NCBI GenBank assembly: GCA_037131955.1
Contig: JBAXQC010000004.1
Location: forward strand, 10,743 to 74,742
DNA length: 64,000 nucleotides
Direction of reading: 5' to 3'
Source of the DNA: CAIMMJ01 sp037131955
GTDB taxonomy: Bacteria > Bacteroidota > Bacteroidia > UBA4408
Made by a program: the position numbers and the translations under genes. This document shows, piece after piece, positions 1 through 8,527 of this stretch (position 1 is its first letter; every line of letters begins with the position of its first letter). The notes beneath the pieces are model-generated. The model made no database searches. It was not told the DNA's origin and worked only from the letters and a program-made list of their open reading frames with translations.

Positions 1-972
1 TATTTTGGTTTGCAACAGCTCAACACCAAAAAACGAGAAGGATTTAAAGCAATAATAGAACTATCTAAAGTAAAAAAAGAGCTTACTATTTCTGATATTG
101 TATTTTCTATTGCTCCAAGAATTAATGCCGCAGGAAGGCTCGATAGTGGAAACAAAGCAGTGGAGCTCTTAGTAAGTGCAACAACAGAATTAGCTACAGA
201 TAGCGGAAAAGGAATTGATGAAACCAATACCGAACGAAAAAGCATTGACTTACTTATCACTCAACAAGCTTTTGCAATGATTGAAGAAGACGTTGAATTA
301 CAAACAGGAAAATCTACTGTACTTTTTCAACAGCATTGGCACAAGGGTGTAGTGGGTATTGTGGCTTCTCGGCTTACAGAAAAATATTATCGCCCAACAA
401 TAATCCTTACCGAATCTAATGGAATGGCTACCGGCTCTGCCAGAAGTGTAAAAGATTTTGACGTGTACAATGCAATAGAATCTTGCGCAGAACTTTTAGA
501 ACAATTTGGCGGACACAAATATGCAGCAGGACTTACACTTAAAGTAGAAAATGTGCCTGCGTTTCAAAAGAAATTTGAACAGGTAGTTTCTGATACTATC
601 AAAGAAGAAATGCTTACTCCCGAAATAGAAATTGATTCCTCCATTCAACTGAATGAGCTAGATGCAAAATTTTATAGAGTGGTAAAACAATTTGCTCCAT
701 TTGGCCCTAATAATATGAATCCTGTGTTTTTAACTACTAAGGTAAAACACAAATTAACCCTCAGAAAAGTAGGTGTAAATCATTTAAAAATGGACATCTA
801 TCAAGAAGGATTAGATAAACCCTTCCCGGCAATTGCATTTGGGATGGGCCACTATTACGATGAGTTAATGGTAAATGATAATTTTGACATTTGTTTTGCA
901 GCAGATGAAAACGAATGGAATGGAAATGTAATTCTTCAGTTAAATATTAAAGACATAAAAATTATTCAATAG
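1..972 (+). CDS. recJ: RecJ single-strand DNA exonuclease, 3' part (5' end outside window)
   Basis: The frame is open from base 1, so the first in-window start-like codon (TTG at 10) is not the real start and the gene is cut by the window edge. The 323 visible residues are the C-terminal half of RecJ, a 5'-3' exonuclease on single-stranded DNA used in recombination and repair. Seen: the family motif PRINAAGRL (about visible residue 40), the DHHA1 stretch HWHKGVVGIVASRL (about 112), GSARSV (about 145), FGGHKYAAGL (about 169), and a C-terminal OB-fold-like part. The catalytic DHH Asp/His residues lie upstream and cannot be checked. The stop lies 10 bases before paaB, so the genes may be co-transcribed. 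Confidence 0.93.
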   Translation, partial: YFGLQQLNTKKREGFKAIIELSKVKKELTISDIVFSIAPRINAAGRLDSGNKAVELLVSATTELATDSGKGIDETNTERKSIDLLITQQAFAMIEEDVELQTGKSTVLFQQHWHKGVVGIVASRLTEKYYRPTIILTESNGMATGSARSVKDFDVYNAIESCAELLEQFGGHKYAAGLTLKVENVPAFQKKFEQVVSDTIKEEMLTPEIEIDSSIQLNELDAKFYRVVKQFAPFGPNNMNPVFLTTKVKHKLTLRKVGVNHLKMDIYQEGLDKPFPAIAFGMGHYYDELMVNDNFDICFAADENEWNGNVILQLNIKDIKIIQ

Positions 973-982
973 ATTTTTAAAA

Positions 983-1276
983 ATGGAAAATCAAAGTAAC
1001 CAAGGAATTTTATGGGAAGTATTTATTCAAGCAAATGCAGGTATTCCCCATAAACACGCTGGAAGCTTGCATGCTCCCGATGCAAAAATAGCTCTTATGA
1101 ATGCAAGAGATGTATATACTCGCAGAAGCGAAGGAATGAGTATTTGGGTTGTTCCTTCAAACGCAATTACCGCTTCATCTCCCGAAGAGGCAGGTTCATT
1201 TTTTGAGCCAAGCAACGATAAACCTTACCGTCATCCCACTTTCTACAAAGTGCCCGAAGGCGTAAAATACTTGTAA
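983..1276 (+). CDS. paaB: Phenylacetyl-CoA 1,2-epoxidase subunit PaaB
   Basis: A 97-residue protein, the usual PaaB length. PaaB is a small structural subunit of the PaaABC(D)E ring-epoxidising complex of aerobic phenylacetate breakdown. Recognisable family stretches are WEVFIQANAGIPHKHAGSLH near the N terminus, ALMNARDVYTRR in the middle and the end FYKVPEGVKYL. It starts 10 bases after recJ and is followed 3 bases later by paaC. Odd: the catalytic subunit gene paaA, normally directly upstream, is replaced here by recJ, so the complex must be completed from elsewhere. Confidence 0.93.
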   Translation: MENQSNQGILWEVFIQANAGIPHKHAGSLHAPDAKIALMNARDVYTRRSEGMSIWVVPSNAITASSPEEAGSFFEPSNDKPYRHPTFYKVPEGVKYL

Positions 1277-1279
1277 TTT

Positions 1280-2050
1280 ATGACTGTATTAAATACTCAA
1301 AGCGCCACTTTTGAATATGTTGTTCGATTGGCAGACAATTGTTTAGTATTAGGTCATCGGCTTAGCGAATGGTGCGGAAAAGGACCACTACTTGAAGAAG
1401 ATATTGCATTAATAAATATTTCTTTAGACCTTGTTGGCAGAGCAAGGAGTTTATATGCTTATGCCGCAACCCTTAACGATAAATATACTACAGAAGATCA
1501 CTTAGCATACAGAAGAGACGTAAAAGAATTTAGAAACAGTTTGCTATTGGAACAACCAAATGGCGATTATGCCCAAACAATTTTAAGGTCTTATTTATAT
1601 GATGTGTTTAGCATGCTTCAATTGCAACAATTAATAAAATCTAAAGACCAAACCATTGCAGGTATTTCTGAAAAATCAATAAAAGAAGTTACATACCATC
1701 TAGAACACAGTAGACAATGGTTATACAGGCTGGGAGATGGCACTGAAGAAAGTCACCAAAGAATGGAATTGGCATTAAAAAATTTATGGCGTTTTTCTGG
1801 AAATCTTTTCGAAAAAAATGAAGTTGATGATGTTTTAATGAAAGAAGGAATTGCATTTGACATTGCTCAATTAAAACCCGAGTGGCTGGCCATTATAGAA
1901 AAAGATTTTGCTCTTGCCAACTTAAAAGTTCCAGAAAATATGTTTTCTCAAACGGGTAATTTGCAAGGTGTTCATACAGAACATTTGGGGTATTTACTGG
2001 CCGAAATGCAATTTTTGCAAAGAGCCTATCCAGATGCTGTTTGGGATTAA
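1280..2050 (+). CDS. paaC: Phenylacetyl-CoA 1,2-epoxidase subunit PaaC
   Basis: A 256-residue protein of the ferritin-like PaaC family. PaaC is the non-catalytic partner that forms a heterodimer with the di-iron subunit PaaA. Motifs typical of the family are the N-terminal LGHRLSEWCGKGP, the stretch DIALINISLDLVGRARSLY and RQWLYRLGDGTEES (about residues 145-158). It follows paaB by 3 bases, so the two are surely one transcript. No paaD or paaE follows: the next gene is convergent, across a 175-base gap in which I see no clear hairpin. Confidence 0.93.
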   Translation: MTVLNTQSATFEYVVRLADNCLVLGHRLSEWCGKGPLLEEDIALINISLDLVGRARSLYAYAATLNDKYTTEDHLAYRRDVKEFRNSLLLEQPNGDYAQTILRSYLYDVFSMLQLQQLIKSKDQTIAGISEKSIKEVTYHLEHSRQWLYRLGDGTEESHQRMELALKNLWRFSGNLFEKNEVDDVLMKEGIAFDIAQLKPEWLAIIEKDFALANLKVPENMFSQTGNLQGVHTEHLGYLLAEMQFLQRAYPDAVWD

Positions 2051-2225
2051 AGTAAGTTGTTAAGCTGATAATAAATACTCGCTGCTAATGAGCTAAAACT
2101 TTATATGCTCAATTTTTCGACCTCCAAAATGGTAGCACAATACAACAAAAATGCACTTGGAGTCAAACGAAAAATCTTTTTATTTTCTAAAATACAGTGC
2201 GATGGTTAATACAGTTCAAAAAATT

Positions 2226-3149
2226 TTAATGAACTTTTTTAGGTTCCATTCTATTTATTATATTTGAAAATTCTTCTGGATCTTTAAATACGTGGACGTT
2301 TGAAGGGCAAACAATTTTTTGATTCGCAAATTGGTAGCCCGAAACTATTATGTTAGAATATGGAAAAGAATCAGAAAGTGTATTTAAATAAGATTGCAGA
2401 GATTGGTGAGTTAGTGTTGCTGTAATAATCGTAAATAAATATTCAGGTTGGTGAACTGCATAAACCTTTTGTAAGTCTTCAAAAGGAACAGATTGTCCAA
2501 GGTAATAAGATTTGAAGTTAAACTCCCTTAAGCGATAATGATAATACAACAGACTTATTTCATGCAGCTCGTTCTCTGGCAAAAAAAGCATAAACTTAGA
2601 TTTGTTTAAATCCCCGTGCACCAATTGAGCATCAATTGCGGAAATTAACTTTTGTCGGATTAAATTTGAAATAAAATGTTCTTGGGCTGGATTAATTGAA
2701 TTTGTAATCCATAATACTGCTATTTTTTTTAGGAAAGGATAAATGATATCATTTATTGTTTTATCAAATCCTATTTTTAGTATGTTGTTGGAAATGGCTT
2801 TTTCAAACCTTTCCTCGTCCATATCTACCATTGATATTACTAAGTTGTCTATCTGTAAATTACTGGCAAATTCCGTTTGGCTTAATTCATGAACAGCGGC
2901 ATAAATTTCATGAGATTCCATTTCGGCAATCTTCGAAATTTTTACACCATTACTGTTCAATAAGCTGATGTTTAACAACATTCTTAAATCACTGTTTGTG
3001 TAGGTCCGGATATTGGTTTCTGAACGACAAGGCTTAAGAATTCTGTATCGTTGCTCCCAAATTCTTAGTGTATGAGCCTTTATACCTGAAATTTGCTCTA
3101 AATCTTTTATAGAATATTTCAACAACTCTTTTTCTGTCGGTTCTTGCAT
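2226..3149 (-). CDS. MerR-family regulator with B12-binding-like C-terminal half (LitR/CarH type)
   Basis: A 307-residue regulator. Residues 12-80 are a MerR winged helix (HTLRIWEQRY, then a TYTNSDLRMLLNI dimer-helix entry). Residues about 90-300 resemble the helical plus Rossmann B12-sensing module of CarH/LitR light-dependent repressors. The W-x9-EH signature is intact (Trp147, Glu157, His158). The next signature, E-x-H-x-x-G, reads Glu194-Leu-His196-Glu-Ile-Ser199, so the axial His is kept but the Gly is Ser. The residue after Trp147 is Ile, where CarH has the His that caps cobalt after light exposure. Cobalamin binding is therefore plausible but not shown. No carotenoid gene is in the window. 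A dyad upstream (3167-3186) may be its own operator. Confidence 0.85.
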   Translation of the reverse strand: MQEPTEKELLKYSIKDLEQISGIKAHTLRIWEQRYRILKPCRSETNIRTYTNSDLRMLLNISLLNSNGVKISKIAEMESHEIYAAVHELSQTEFASNLQIDNLVISMVDMDEERFEKAISNNILKIGFDKTINDIIYPFLKKIAVLWITNSINPAQEHFISNLIRQKLISAIDAQLVHGDLNKSKFMLFLPENELHEISLLYYHYRLREFNFKSYYLGQSVPFEDLQKVYAVHQPEYLFTIITATLTHQSLQSYLNTLSDSFPYSNIIVSGYQFANQKIVCPSNVHVFKDPEEFSNIINRMEPKKVH

Positions 3150-3166
3150 CTTTCTTTTGCTGTAGT

Positions 3167-3186
3167 ATTAACAACATAACGTTAAT
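3167..3186. promoter_or_regulatory. Candidate operator: 6-bp dyad with 8-base spacer upstream of the MerR gene
   Basis: ATTAAC, 8 bases, GTTAAT: a 20-bp inverted repeat ending 18 bases before the MerR start codon. Both the length and the place fit an autoregulatory MerR-type operator. This is inference from position and symmetry only. Confidence 0.35.
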
Positions 3187-3265
3187 GATCATTTTTTGTT
3201 TAAAAGAGTGCCATTAAAAACCGAATTTTTTTAAACAATTTAGATTAAGCAGTAGGAAGAAAAAT

Positions 3266-5146
3266 TTAGTTACTAAACCATTTGTTGTAAATGATTTGTT
3301 GTTGACTAGTTTTTTGAGCAGGATTAATAATTTCGTACTTTATTTTTTGATTAGAATAAATCACCTTAAATGGAATTTCTAATTCTTTTCCATTTCTAAT
3401 AATTTTTAATTTGCTTTCGCTGCCTTCAGCTAAATATTCTCCATTATTTTTATGTATGCTTAAGTAGATGTCTTTTTTATAAAATTTATCTCCTTTTTTA
3501 ATTCCTAATTCTTTTGCCTGACCTGCTTTTTTTACTTTAACAATGGGATTACTAGAAATTGAAATTCCTTTTTTTATTTTAACTCCTTTCATTTTATCTA
3601 TTGAAAGTGGAGCATTTTTATTTTCGTTTCTGTAATATTTAATACCAGTGTAATTAAAAAAATTTCCGTAGGGAATAGAATCATTTCCATCAACATATTT
3701 GCTAAAAAAGTTGGATAAGTCTACAGCTGAGGCTTTGGAAAATTCCGAGAAAAATTCTTCATCGTCAAAGCTCTTTTCTTTTCCATATTTATCAATTAAT
3801 GTTTGAATAACATCTCTCAATGTTTTTTTTGAATTGGTAGAATTCATAATTTCTAAATCTAGCATTGCACATAGAGCTGCACCTCTTTCATACACCTGCC
3901 CATACTGCTTTTTATAAGGATTTTCTAAAACATTTTTACTCATTTTAGTAAAGCTCATTTTTTTATATGGAAACTTTTCTCCTGTTGCAATCTTATCATT
4001 TAGCAATACATTGCGTAGATATTTATTGGTGTCTAATAAGCCATTTTTTGCTCTGATAATTCCTGCAAAATATTCTGTTGCCCCTTCGTACAGCCATAAA
4101 TGTTTACTCATTTTAGGAGCAATAAAATCAAATTCTCCAATTTCTTTAGAATGCAAATTCAATGGCGTAATTATATGCATAAATTCATGAATGGCAGTAG
4201 ATTCAAACATGTCTAAATAAGAAGTTTCCCGTCCAAAATCAGGTAAATAATAAAAAGAACTTTGGTTGTGTTCTAGTGCTCCAAATCCTTTCCCCAGTAA
4301 TTTTGGTAGAGCTTTTAATGCTTTAAATAGAGAGATTTTTTCTGCTTCGGTATCAATTCCTAAGTTAGAGTAATCTTTTATATAAATTAAAAAAGTATAG
4401 TTCTCTACCGGCAGTTTGCCCAGAAATTTTTCTATGGCTTGCATGCTTGGTTTTAGTTTATCGTATATTTTATTGGCAACTTTTTTTCTGTTTTCATTAA
4501 AACAACTTATGGTTACTCTTGTATTGCTAACTAAAAAAGAAATTGTATCGGGCTCACAAAATAAAATAGGATTGTCTATTAGTTTTTGAAAATCTTTAAC
4601 AACAAAGCTTTGTTCGTTTTCTGTGTATGTTCCAATTAATGAAGTGGTACCAAAAAGATTTTTTTCTTTTAGTATTTTTAAATTTATTGTTGATTCTCTT
4701 TCTCCTTTAATATAGCCAAAAAATCCTCCTGCGTTTATCACAGAAACATCTTGGCTTAGATGGGTTCCTGCAGGTTCAAAAATTGGATTTTTTTTAGTTC
4801 TATTCTTCCACGAACCTTTTACCAAATATTCGATTTTAGAAATAGAAATTGCAGGAAAAATTTTAAAAATATTTTCGTTTTGCTTAATTACTGTTAGCTT
4901 TTTTCCTTCTTTGTCGTAAGCAGTAAATTTTTCTATGTACTTTCCATAATCAAGAGTAGCATAGGTTCCTGGAATTGTTTTTGCAAAAACATAAAAAATA
5001 GTGTCTTTGGAAACTTCGGAAATGCTAACCGTTACTTTTGCTTTTTGGTTAATTAGATTTTTTAAATCTAATTGATAACTTATTTCTTTTGCACTAACTA
5101 CATTAAAAATAAGTATAAATGGCAGAATTAATTTTTTAAATTCCAT
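3266..5146 (-). CDS. M61-family peptidase with C-terminal PDZ-like domain, exported
   Basis: A 626-residue zinc aminopeptidase-like protein of family M61 (glycyl aminopeptidase type). An N-terminal signal peptide (hydrophobic residues 5-18) suggests export to the periplasm. The zinc motif HEFMH occurs in STAIHEFMHIITPLNLH, and the third ligand Glu lies in WLYEGATEYF about 30 residues later, as in the family. The last 100 residues look like a PDZ domain (GISISSNPIVKV, then KELGIKKGDKFY). It starts 4 bases after the stop of the LutB-like gene, so the two are probably co-transcribed, though I see no functional link. Confidence 0.87.
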   Translation of the reverse strand: MEFKKLILPFILIFNVVSAKEISYQLDLKNLINQKAKVTVSISEVSKDTIFYVFAKTIPGTYATLDYGKYIEKFTAYDKEGKKLTVIKQNENIFKIFPAISISKIEYLVKGSWKNRTKKNPIFEPAGTHLSQDVSVINAGGFFGYIKGERESTINLKILKEKNLFGTTSLIGTYTENEQSFVVKDFQKLIDNPILFCEPDTISFLVSNTRVTISCFNENRKKVANKIYDKLKPSMQAIEKFLGKLPVENYTFLIYIKDYSNLGIDTEAEKISLFKALKALPKLLGKGFGALEHNQSSFYYLPDFGRETSYLDMFESTAIHEFMHIITPLNLHSKEIGEFDFIAPKMSKHLWLYEGATEYFAGIIRAKNGLLDTNKYLRNVLLNDKIATGEKFPYKKMSFTKMSKNVLENPYKKQYGQVYERGAALCAMLDLEIMNSTNSKKTLRDVIQTLIDKYGKEKSFDDEEFFSEFSKASAVDLSNFFSKYVDGNDSIPYGNFFNYTGIKYYRNENKNAPLSIDKMKGVKIKKGISISSNPIVKVKKAGQAKELGIKKGDKFYKKDIYLSIHKNNGEYLAEGSESKLKIIRNGKELEIPFKVIYSNQKIKYEIINPAQKTSQQQIIYNKWFSN

Positions 5147-5150
5147 ATCT

Positions 5151-6347
5151 CTATTTTAAACCCTTTCTTTCTTTCCACTGTTGATTAAACGATTTGGAAA
5201 CAGCTTCAGGAAAATCTCTTCTGTTGCCCCAATCTTTTCTAAAAAATTGCTTAAGCATAAAGTTTTTTACTTTCTGACCTTTCTCCATGGCGCTTCTTTT
5301 GAGCATTGCTGTTTTCCAAAAGTAGATAGATATATTTTCTTTTTTAGAGGCGTTTCCTTTTTCTACATAGTCCCTCCTGTTAAATTGTAACATCCTTGGA
5401 ATATCAATTTTAACAGGGCAAACATCTTTGCATTTTCCACACAAGGTTGATGCATAGCTCAAGTGTTTATAGTCTTCTTCGGTACTTAGGTAAGGCATTA
5501 CAACGCTGCCTATTGGTCCTGAATAAACAGCATCATAAGTTTTGCTTCCTACCAATTGAAATACCGGACATACATTTGAACAAGCGCCACAACTTATGCA
5601 AGCCAATGCTTGACGCTGCTCTGGTTGTGCTAATAGTTCTGTTCTTCCATTGTCTATCAAAAATAAAAATACTTCTTGCGGACCTTGTGATTCATTGGCT
5701 TGTTTTGGTCCGTTAATTATATTGGTATAGGCTTGCGAAGCTGTTCCAAAAGCATAGGAAGAATAAAGTGTAGAAAATAAATCTATGTCGTTTGTTTGCG
5801 GCAATACCCTGTCTAGAGATGCTAAAAAAACTTGTGTTGATGCTTGTTGTAAAATTCTTTGTTCTTTTTCATCATTTCCAATAGTTACAATAGAGCCAGT
5901 ATCTGCAACAATAAATTTTGCTTCTGAAACAGACATGGAAAATGGCTCGTGACCAAAAATTGTAATTTTTTCTTTGTTCAGTGAGTGCTCAATATTTACT
6001 TCTTTAACTAACGGCGATTCTTTTAAATAAACAGATTTTATGTTTCTTTTGCTTACTATTTTTACCAATTCTGCACCCACTTCTTTTTCACTAGAAGCCC
6101 AAATTATTTTACCTCCCTTTTTACTAAATTCACTTTCAAATTCTATTAAATATTTTTCGAGATTCTCTATAGTTTTTTTTCTAATTGCAGAGGCTCTTGT
6201 TCTTGCCAACTCTAAGTTAGAGAAAATTGTAGAAGTATTTTTTAAATTGTTTTGAGTTTGTTTTTCTAATGAAGCTCCTTCGTTTCTTTGTTCATCTAAA
6301 AAAACTTTGGACTCTGCCTGCTCCAAAAAACTTTCGTATTGATTCAT
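5151..6347 (-). CDS. LutB-like LUD-domain iron-sulfur protein
   Basis: A 398-residue protein with an N-terminal LUD (lactate utilisation) domain and a C-terminal bacterial ferredoxin part. Cysteines 250, 253, 256 and 260 form one CxxCxxCxxxCP set and 303, 306 and 310 form a CxxCxxxCP set, as in LutB/YkgF of the L-lactate oxidation complex LutABC. LutA and LutC are not nearby, and the protein is shorter than typical LutB. Its neighbours are nuoF upstream (151 bases away, across a hairpin) and an M61 peptidase downstream. It may be an electron-transfer protein unrelated to lactate; the substrate is unknown. Confidence 0.8.
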   Translation of the reverse strand: MNQYESFLEQAESKVFLDEQRNEGASLEKQTQNNLKNTSTIFSNLELARTRASAIRKKTIENLEKYLIEFESEFSKKGGKIIWASSEKEVGAELVKIVSKRNIKSVYLKESPLVKEVNIEHSLNKEKITIFGHEPFSMSVSEAKFIVADTGSIVTIGNDEKEQRILQQASTQVFLASLDRVLPQTNDIDLFSTLYSSYAFGTASQAYTNIINGPKQANESQGPQEVFLFLIDNGRTELLAQPEQRQALACISCGACSNVCPVFQLVGSKTYDAVYSGPIGSVVMPYLSTEEDYKHLSYASTLCGKCKDVCPVKIDIPRMLQFNRRDYVEKGNASKKENISIYFWKTAMLKRSAMEKGQKVKNFMLKQFFRKDWGNRRDFPEAVSKSFNQQWKERKGLK

Positions 6348-6367
6348 TATTTTAATTAATTATTCAT

Positions 6368-6375
6368 CAAAACTA
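6368..6375 (-). promoter_or_regulatory. Candidate -7 element for the LutB-like gene
   Basis: On the minus strand this reads TAGTTTTG, a match to the Bacteroidota -7 consensus TAnnTTTG, about 20 bases before the ATG. No TTTG lies at the expected -33 position, so the support is partial. Confidence 0.35.
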
Positions 6376-6438
6376 TTCAATATTTGCTTTTAAAATAGTG
6401 CAATGCATTAAGTTTATAAACATAGATTGTTTATAACG

Positions 6439-6476
6439 AACAAACCCTAATTTCTTAGTTGAAACTAGGGTTTGTT
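6439..6476. terminator. 11-bp hairpin in the nuoF / LutB-like gap
   Basis: Perfect arms AACAAACCCTA (6439-6449) and TAGGGTTTGTT (6466-6476) with a 16-base loop, 22 bases past the nuoF stop. The best T run (TTTTTT) is on the plus-strand side; on the minus strand the tail is only T-rich. It probably ends or attenuates the nuoEF transcript. Confidence 0.6.
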
Positions 6477-6498
6477 GTGTTTTTTAAACTATGATTAT

Positions 6499-7854
6499 CT
6501 AGGCATAAACATTTTTTAATCCTCTAAATGGAGTTTTATGAAAATGTTTAGGATCTTTTACTTTTTCGGGATATTTAATGTGGTATTCAAATTCTTCTCT
6601 AAAATGACGAATAGCAGCAGCAACTGGCCAGGCAGCAGCATCACCCAATGGGCAAATGGTATTTCCTTCTATTTTAGACGCTACATCAACCAATAAATCT
6701 ATGTCATGCATTTTACCGTGTCCGTTTTCTATTCTATGCAGTATTTTTTCCATCCAACCTGTGCCTTCTCTGCATGGGCTGCATTGTCCGCAACTTTCGT
6801 GGTGATAGAACCTAGAAAAATTCCAAGTGCTTCTAACAATACAAGCCCTTTGGTCGTAAACAAAAAATCCTCCTGAACCTAACATAGACCCGGTTGCAAA
6901 CCCTCCATCCGAGAGAGATTCATATGACATTAACCTTGTTTCGCCGGCTGCAGTTTTTAGCAACAAATCTTTAGGTAATATTGGAACAGAAGAACCTCCC
7001 GGCACGCAAGCTTTAAGTTCTAAATCATTTTCAATTCCTCCGCAATACTCATCGCTGTATATAAAATCTTCTACACTTATTCCCATTTCAATTTCATACA
7101 CTCCGGGCTTTTTGATGTTGCCTCCAGCAGAAATTAATTTTGTACCTGTTGATCTTCCAATTCCAATTTTTGCATATTCTTCTCCTCCTAAATTTACAAT
7201 TGGCACAACTGCAGCAATAGTTTCTACATTATTTACTACAGTAGGGCAAGCATACAACCCCGCAATAGCCGGAAAAGGTGGCTTCATTCTTGGATTTCCT
7301 CTTTTACCTTCTAGAGATTCTAAAAGTGCAGTTTCTTCTCCGCAAATGTATGCACCTGCTCCCGGATGAACGTACAAATCTAAATCATAACCAGAGCCTA
7401 AAATATTTTTTCCTAAAAACCCGGCGGCATACGCTTCAGCAATTGCTCTCTCTAAAATTTTTACCAAATAAAAATATTCCCCACGTATATAGATGTACGA
7501 AGTATTTGCACCCAATGCAAAACTAGCTGTTATCATTCCTTCTACCAATATATGAGGATTTTTTTCCATCAAATATCTGTCTTTGAATGTTCCGGGTTCA
7601 GACTCATCAGCGTTGCAAACTAAATATCTTGCAACTCCTGCTGGTTTAGCCAAAAAACTCCATTTCATTCCTGTAGGAAATCCTGCTCCACCTCTGCCTC
7701 TTAATCCAGATTTTTTTACTTCCTCCACAACCTCATCAGGCGACATTGTTTTTATCGCTTTCTCAACTGAGCGATATCCACCCATTCTTCTGTAAACTTC
7801 GTAGGTATTTATTCCTTCTATATGATCGTGTTCTAATAATACTTTGCGTCCCAT
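6499..7854 (-). CDS. nuoF: NADH-quinone oxidoreductase subunit F (NADH/FMN-binding)
   Basis: A 451-residue subunit that oxidises NADH through FMN at the tip of complex I. Seen: the FMN-loop stretch GLRGRGGAGFPTGMKW (residues 50-65), the NADH-side motif GAGAYICGEETALLESLEG (165-183), and the N3 [4Fe-4S] cysteines 355, 358, 361 (SCGQCSPCREG) and 401 (TICPLGDAA). Length is normal. It starts 25 bases after nuoE. The usual next gene, nuoG, is absent: a hairpin and then a LutB-like gene follow, so the complex I operon is split (see nuoMN at 27589-30464). Confidence 0.96.
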   Translation of the reverse strand: MGRKVLLEHDHIEGINTYEVYRRMGGYRSVEKAIKTMSPDEVVEEVKKSGLRGRGGAGFPTGMKWSFLAKPAGVARYLVCNADESEPGTFKDRYLMEKNPHILVEGMITASFALGANTSYIYIRGEYFYLVKILERAIAEAYAAGFLGKNILGSGYDLDLYVHPGAGAYICGEETALLESLEGKRGNPRMKPPFPAIAGLYACPTVVNNVETIAAVVPIVNLGGEEYAKIGIGRSTGTKLISAGGNIKKPGVYEIEMGISVEDFIYSDEYCGGIENDLELKACVPGGSSVPILPKDLLLKTAAGETRLMSYESLSDGGFATGSMLGSGGFFVYDQRACIVRSTWNFSRFYHHESCGQCSPCREGTGWMEKILHRIENGHGKMHDIDLLVDVASKIEGNTICPLGDAAAWPVAAAIRHFREEFEYHIKYPEKVKDPKHFHKTPFRGLKNVYA

Positions 7855-7879
7855 TATTGCTAAAAATAATTTTTCGTAA

Positions 7880-8410
7880 TTAATTTTCTCTAAAAAAATC
7901 GTTGCTTACATATACTTGAGCTTGATTTTGCTCTTTTAAAGTGGAAATAATTTCATCCACAGAATCTGTTGTTAGATTCTCGTAATACTTATGTCCACAT
8001 TGCATCATAGGAGCCGTGCCACAAGAACCCAAACATTCCACCGTTTTAAGTGTAAACATTCCATCCTTGGTAGTTTCGCCGTCTTTAATACTTAATTTTT
8101 TTTCTATGTATTGAGTTATATCTTCGCTACCTTTTAACCAGCAAGGCGCTGTTCTGCAGACCTCAATTAAACATTTTCCAACAGGTTTTAAGTTAAACAT
8201 AGAGTAGAACGATGCAACCTCGTAAACTTCTATTGGCTTTATGTTTAAAATGGATGCTACATAATCCATGACCTCAGCACTTAACCAGCCTCCAAACTCT
8301 GCTTGAGCCAAATGAAGAATAGGTATTAAGGCAGATTTCTGTTTGCCTTCGGGATATCGCTTAATCAACCTTAGAGCTAAATCGTAGGTGTCTTCGCTGA
8401 ATTTTGCCAT
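7880..8410 (-). CDS. nuoE: NADH-quinone oxidoreductase subunit E ([2Fe-2S] protein)
   Basis: A 176-residue thioredoxin-fold subunit of the NADH-dehydrogenase module. The N1a [2Fe-2S] ligands are Cys85 and Cys90 (VCRTAPC) and Cys126 and Cys130 (ECLGSC), the family pattern. It is the first gene of the pair nuoE-nuoF and is divergent from the DUF2797 gene, across a 117-base gap that should hold promoters for both. I found no full consensus promoter there. Confidence 0.95.
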   Translation of the reverse strand: MAKFSEDTYDLALRLIKRYPEGKQKSALIPILHLAQAEFGGWLSAEVMDYVASILNIKPIEVYEVASFYSMFNLKPVGKCLIEVCRTAPCWLKGSEDITQYIEKKLSIKDGETTKDGMFTLKTVECLGSCGTAPMMQCGHKYYENLTTDSVDEIISTLKEQNQAQVYVSNDFFREN

Positions 8411-8527
8411 ATTTTGTGTTTATGGATTTTTAAATTTTACTTTGGAGCGTAAAAATAATACAATAATCTTAAAAATAAACAGCTTTTGTGGCTATTTGGT
8501 TCTACAAAATAAAATAATTTAAAAAAA

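Noticed and set aside
2756..2968. 70-codon plus-strand frame inside the MerR gene region
   Set aside because: It is the antisense of a clearly coding regulator.
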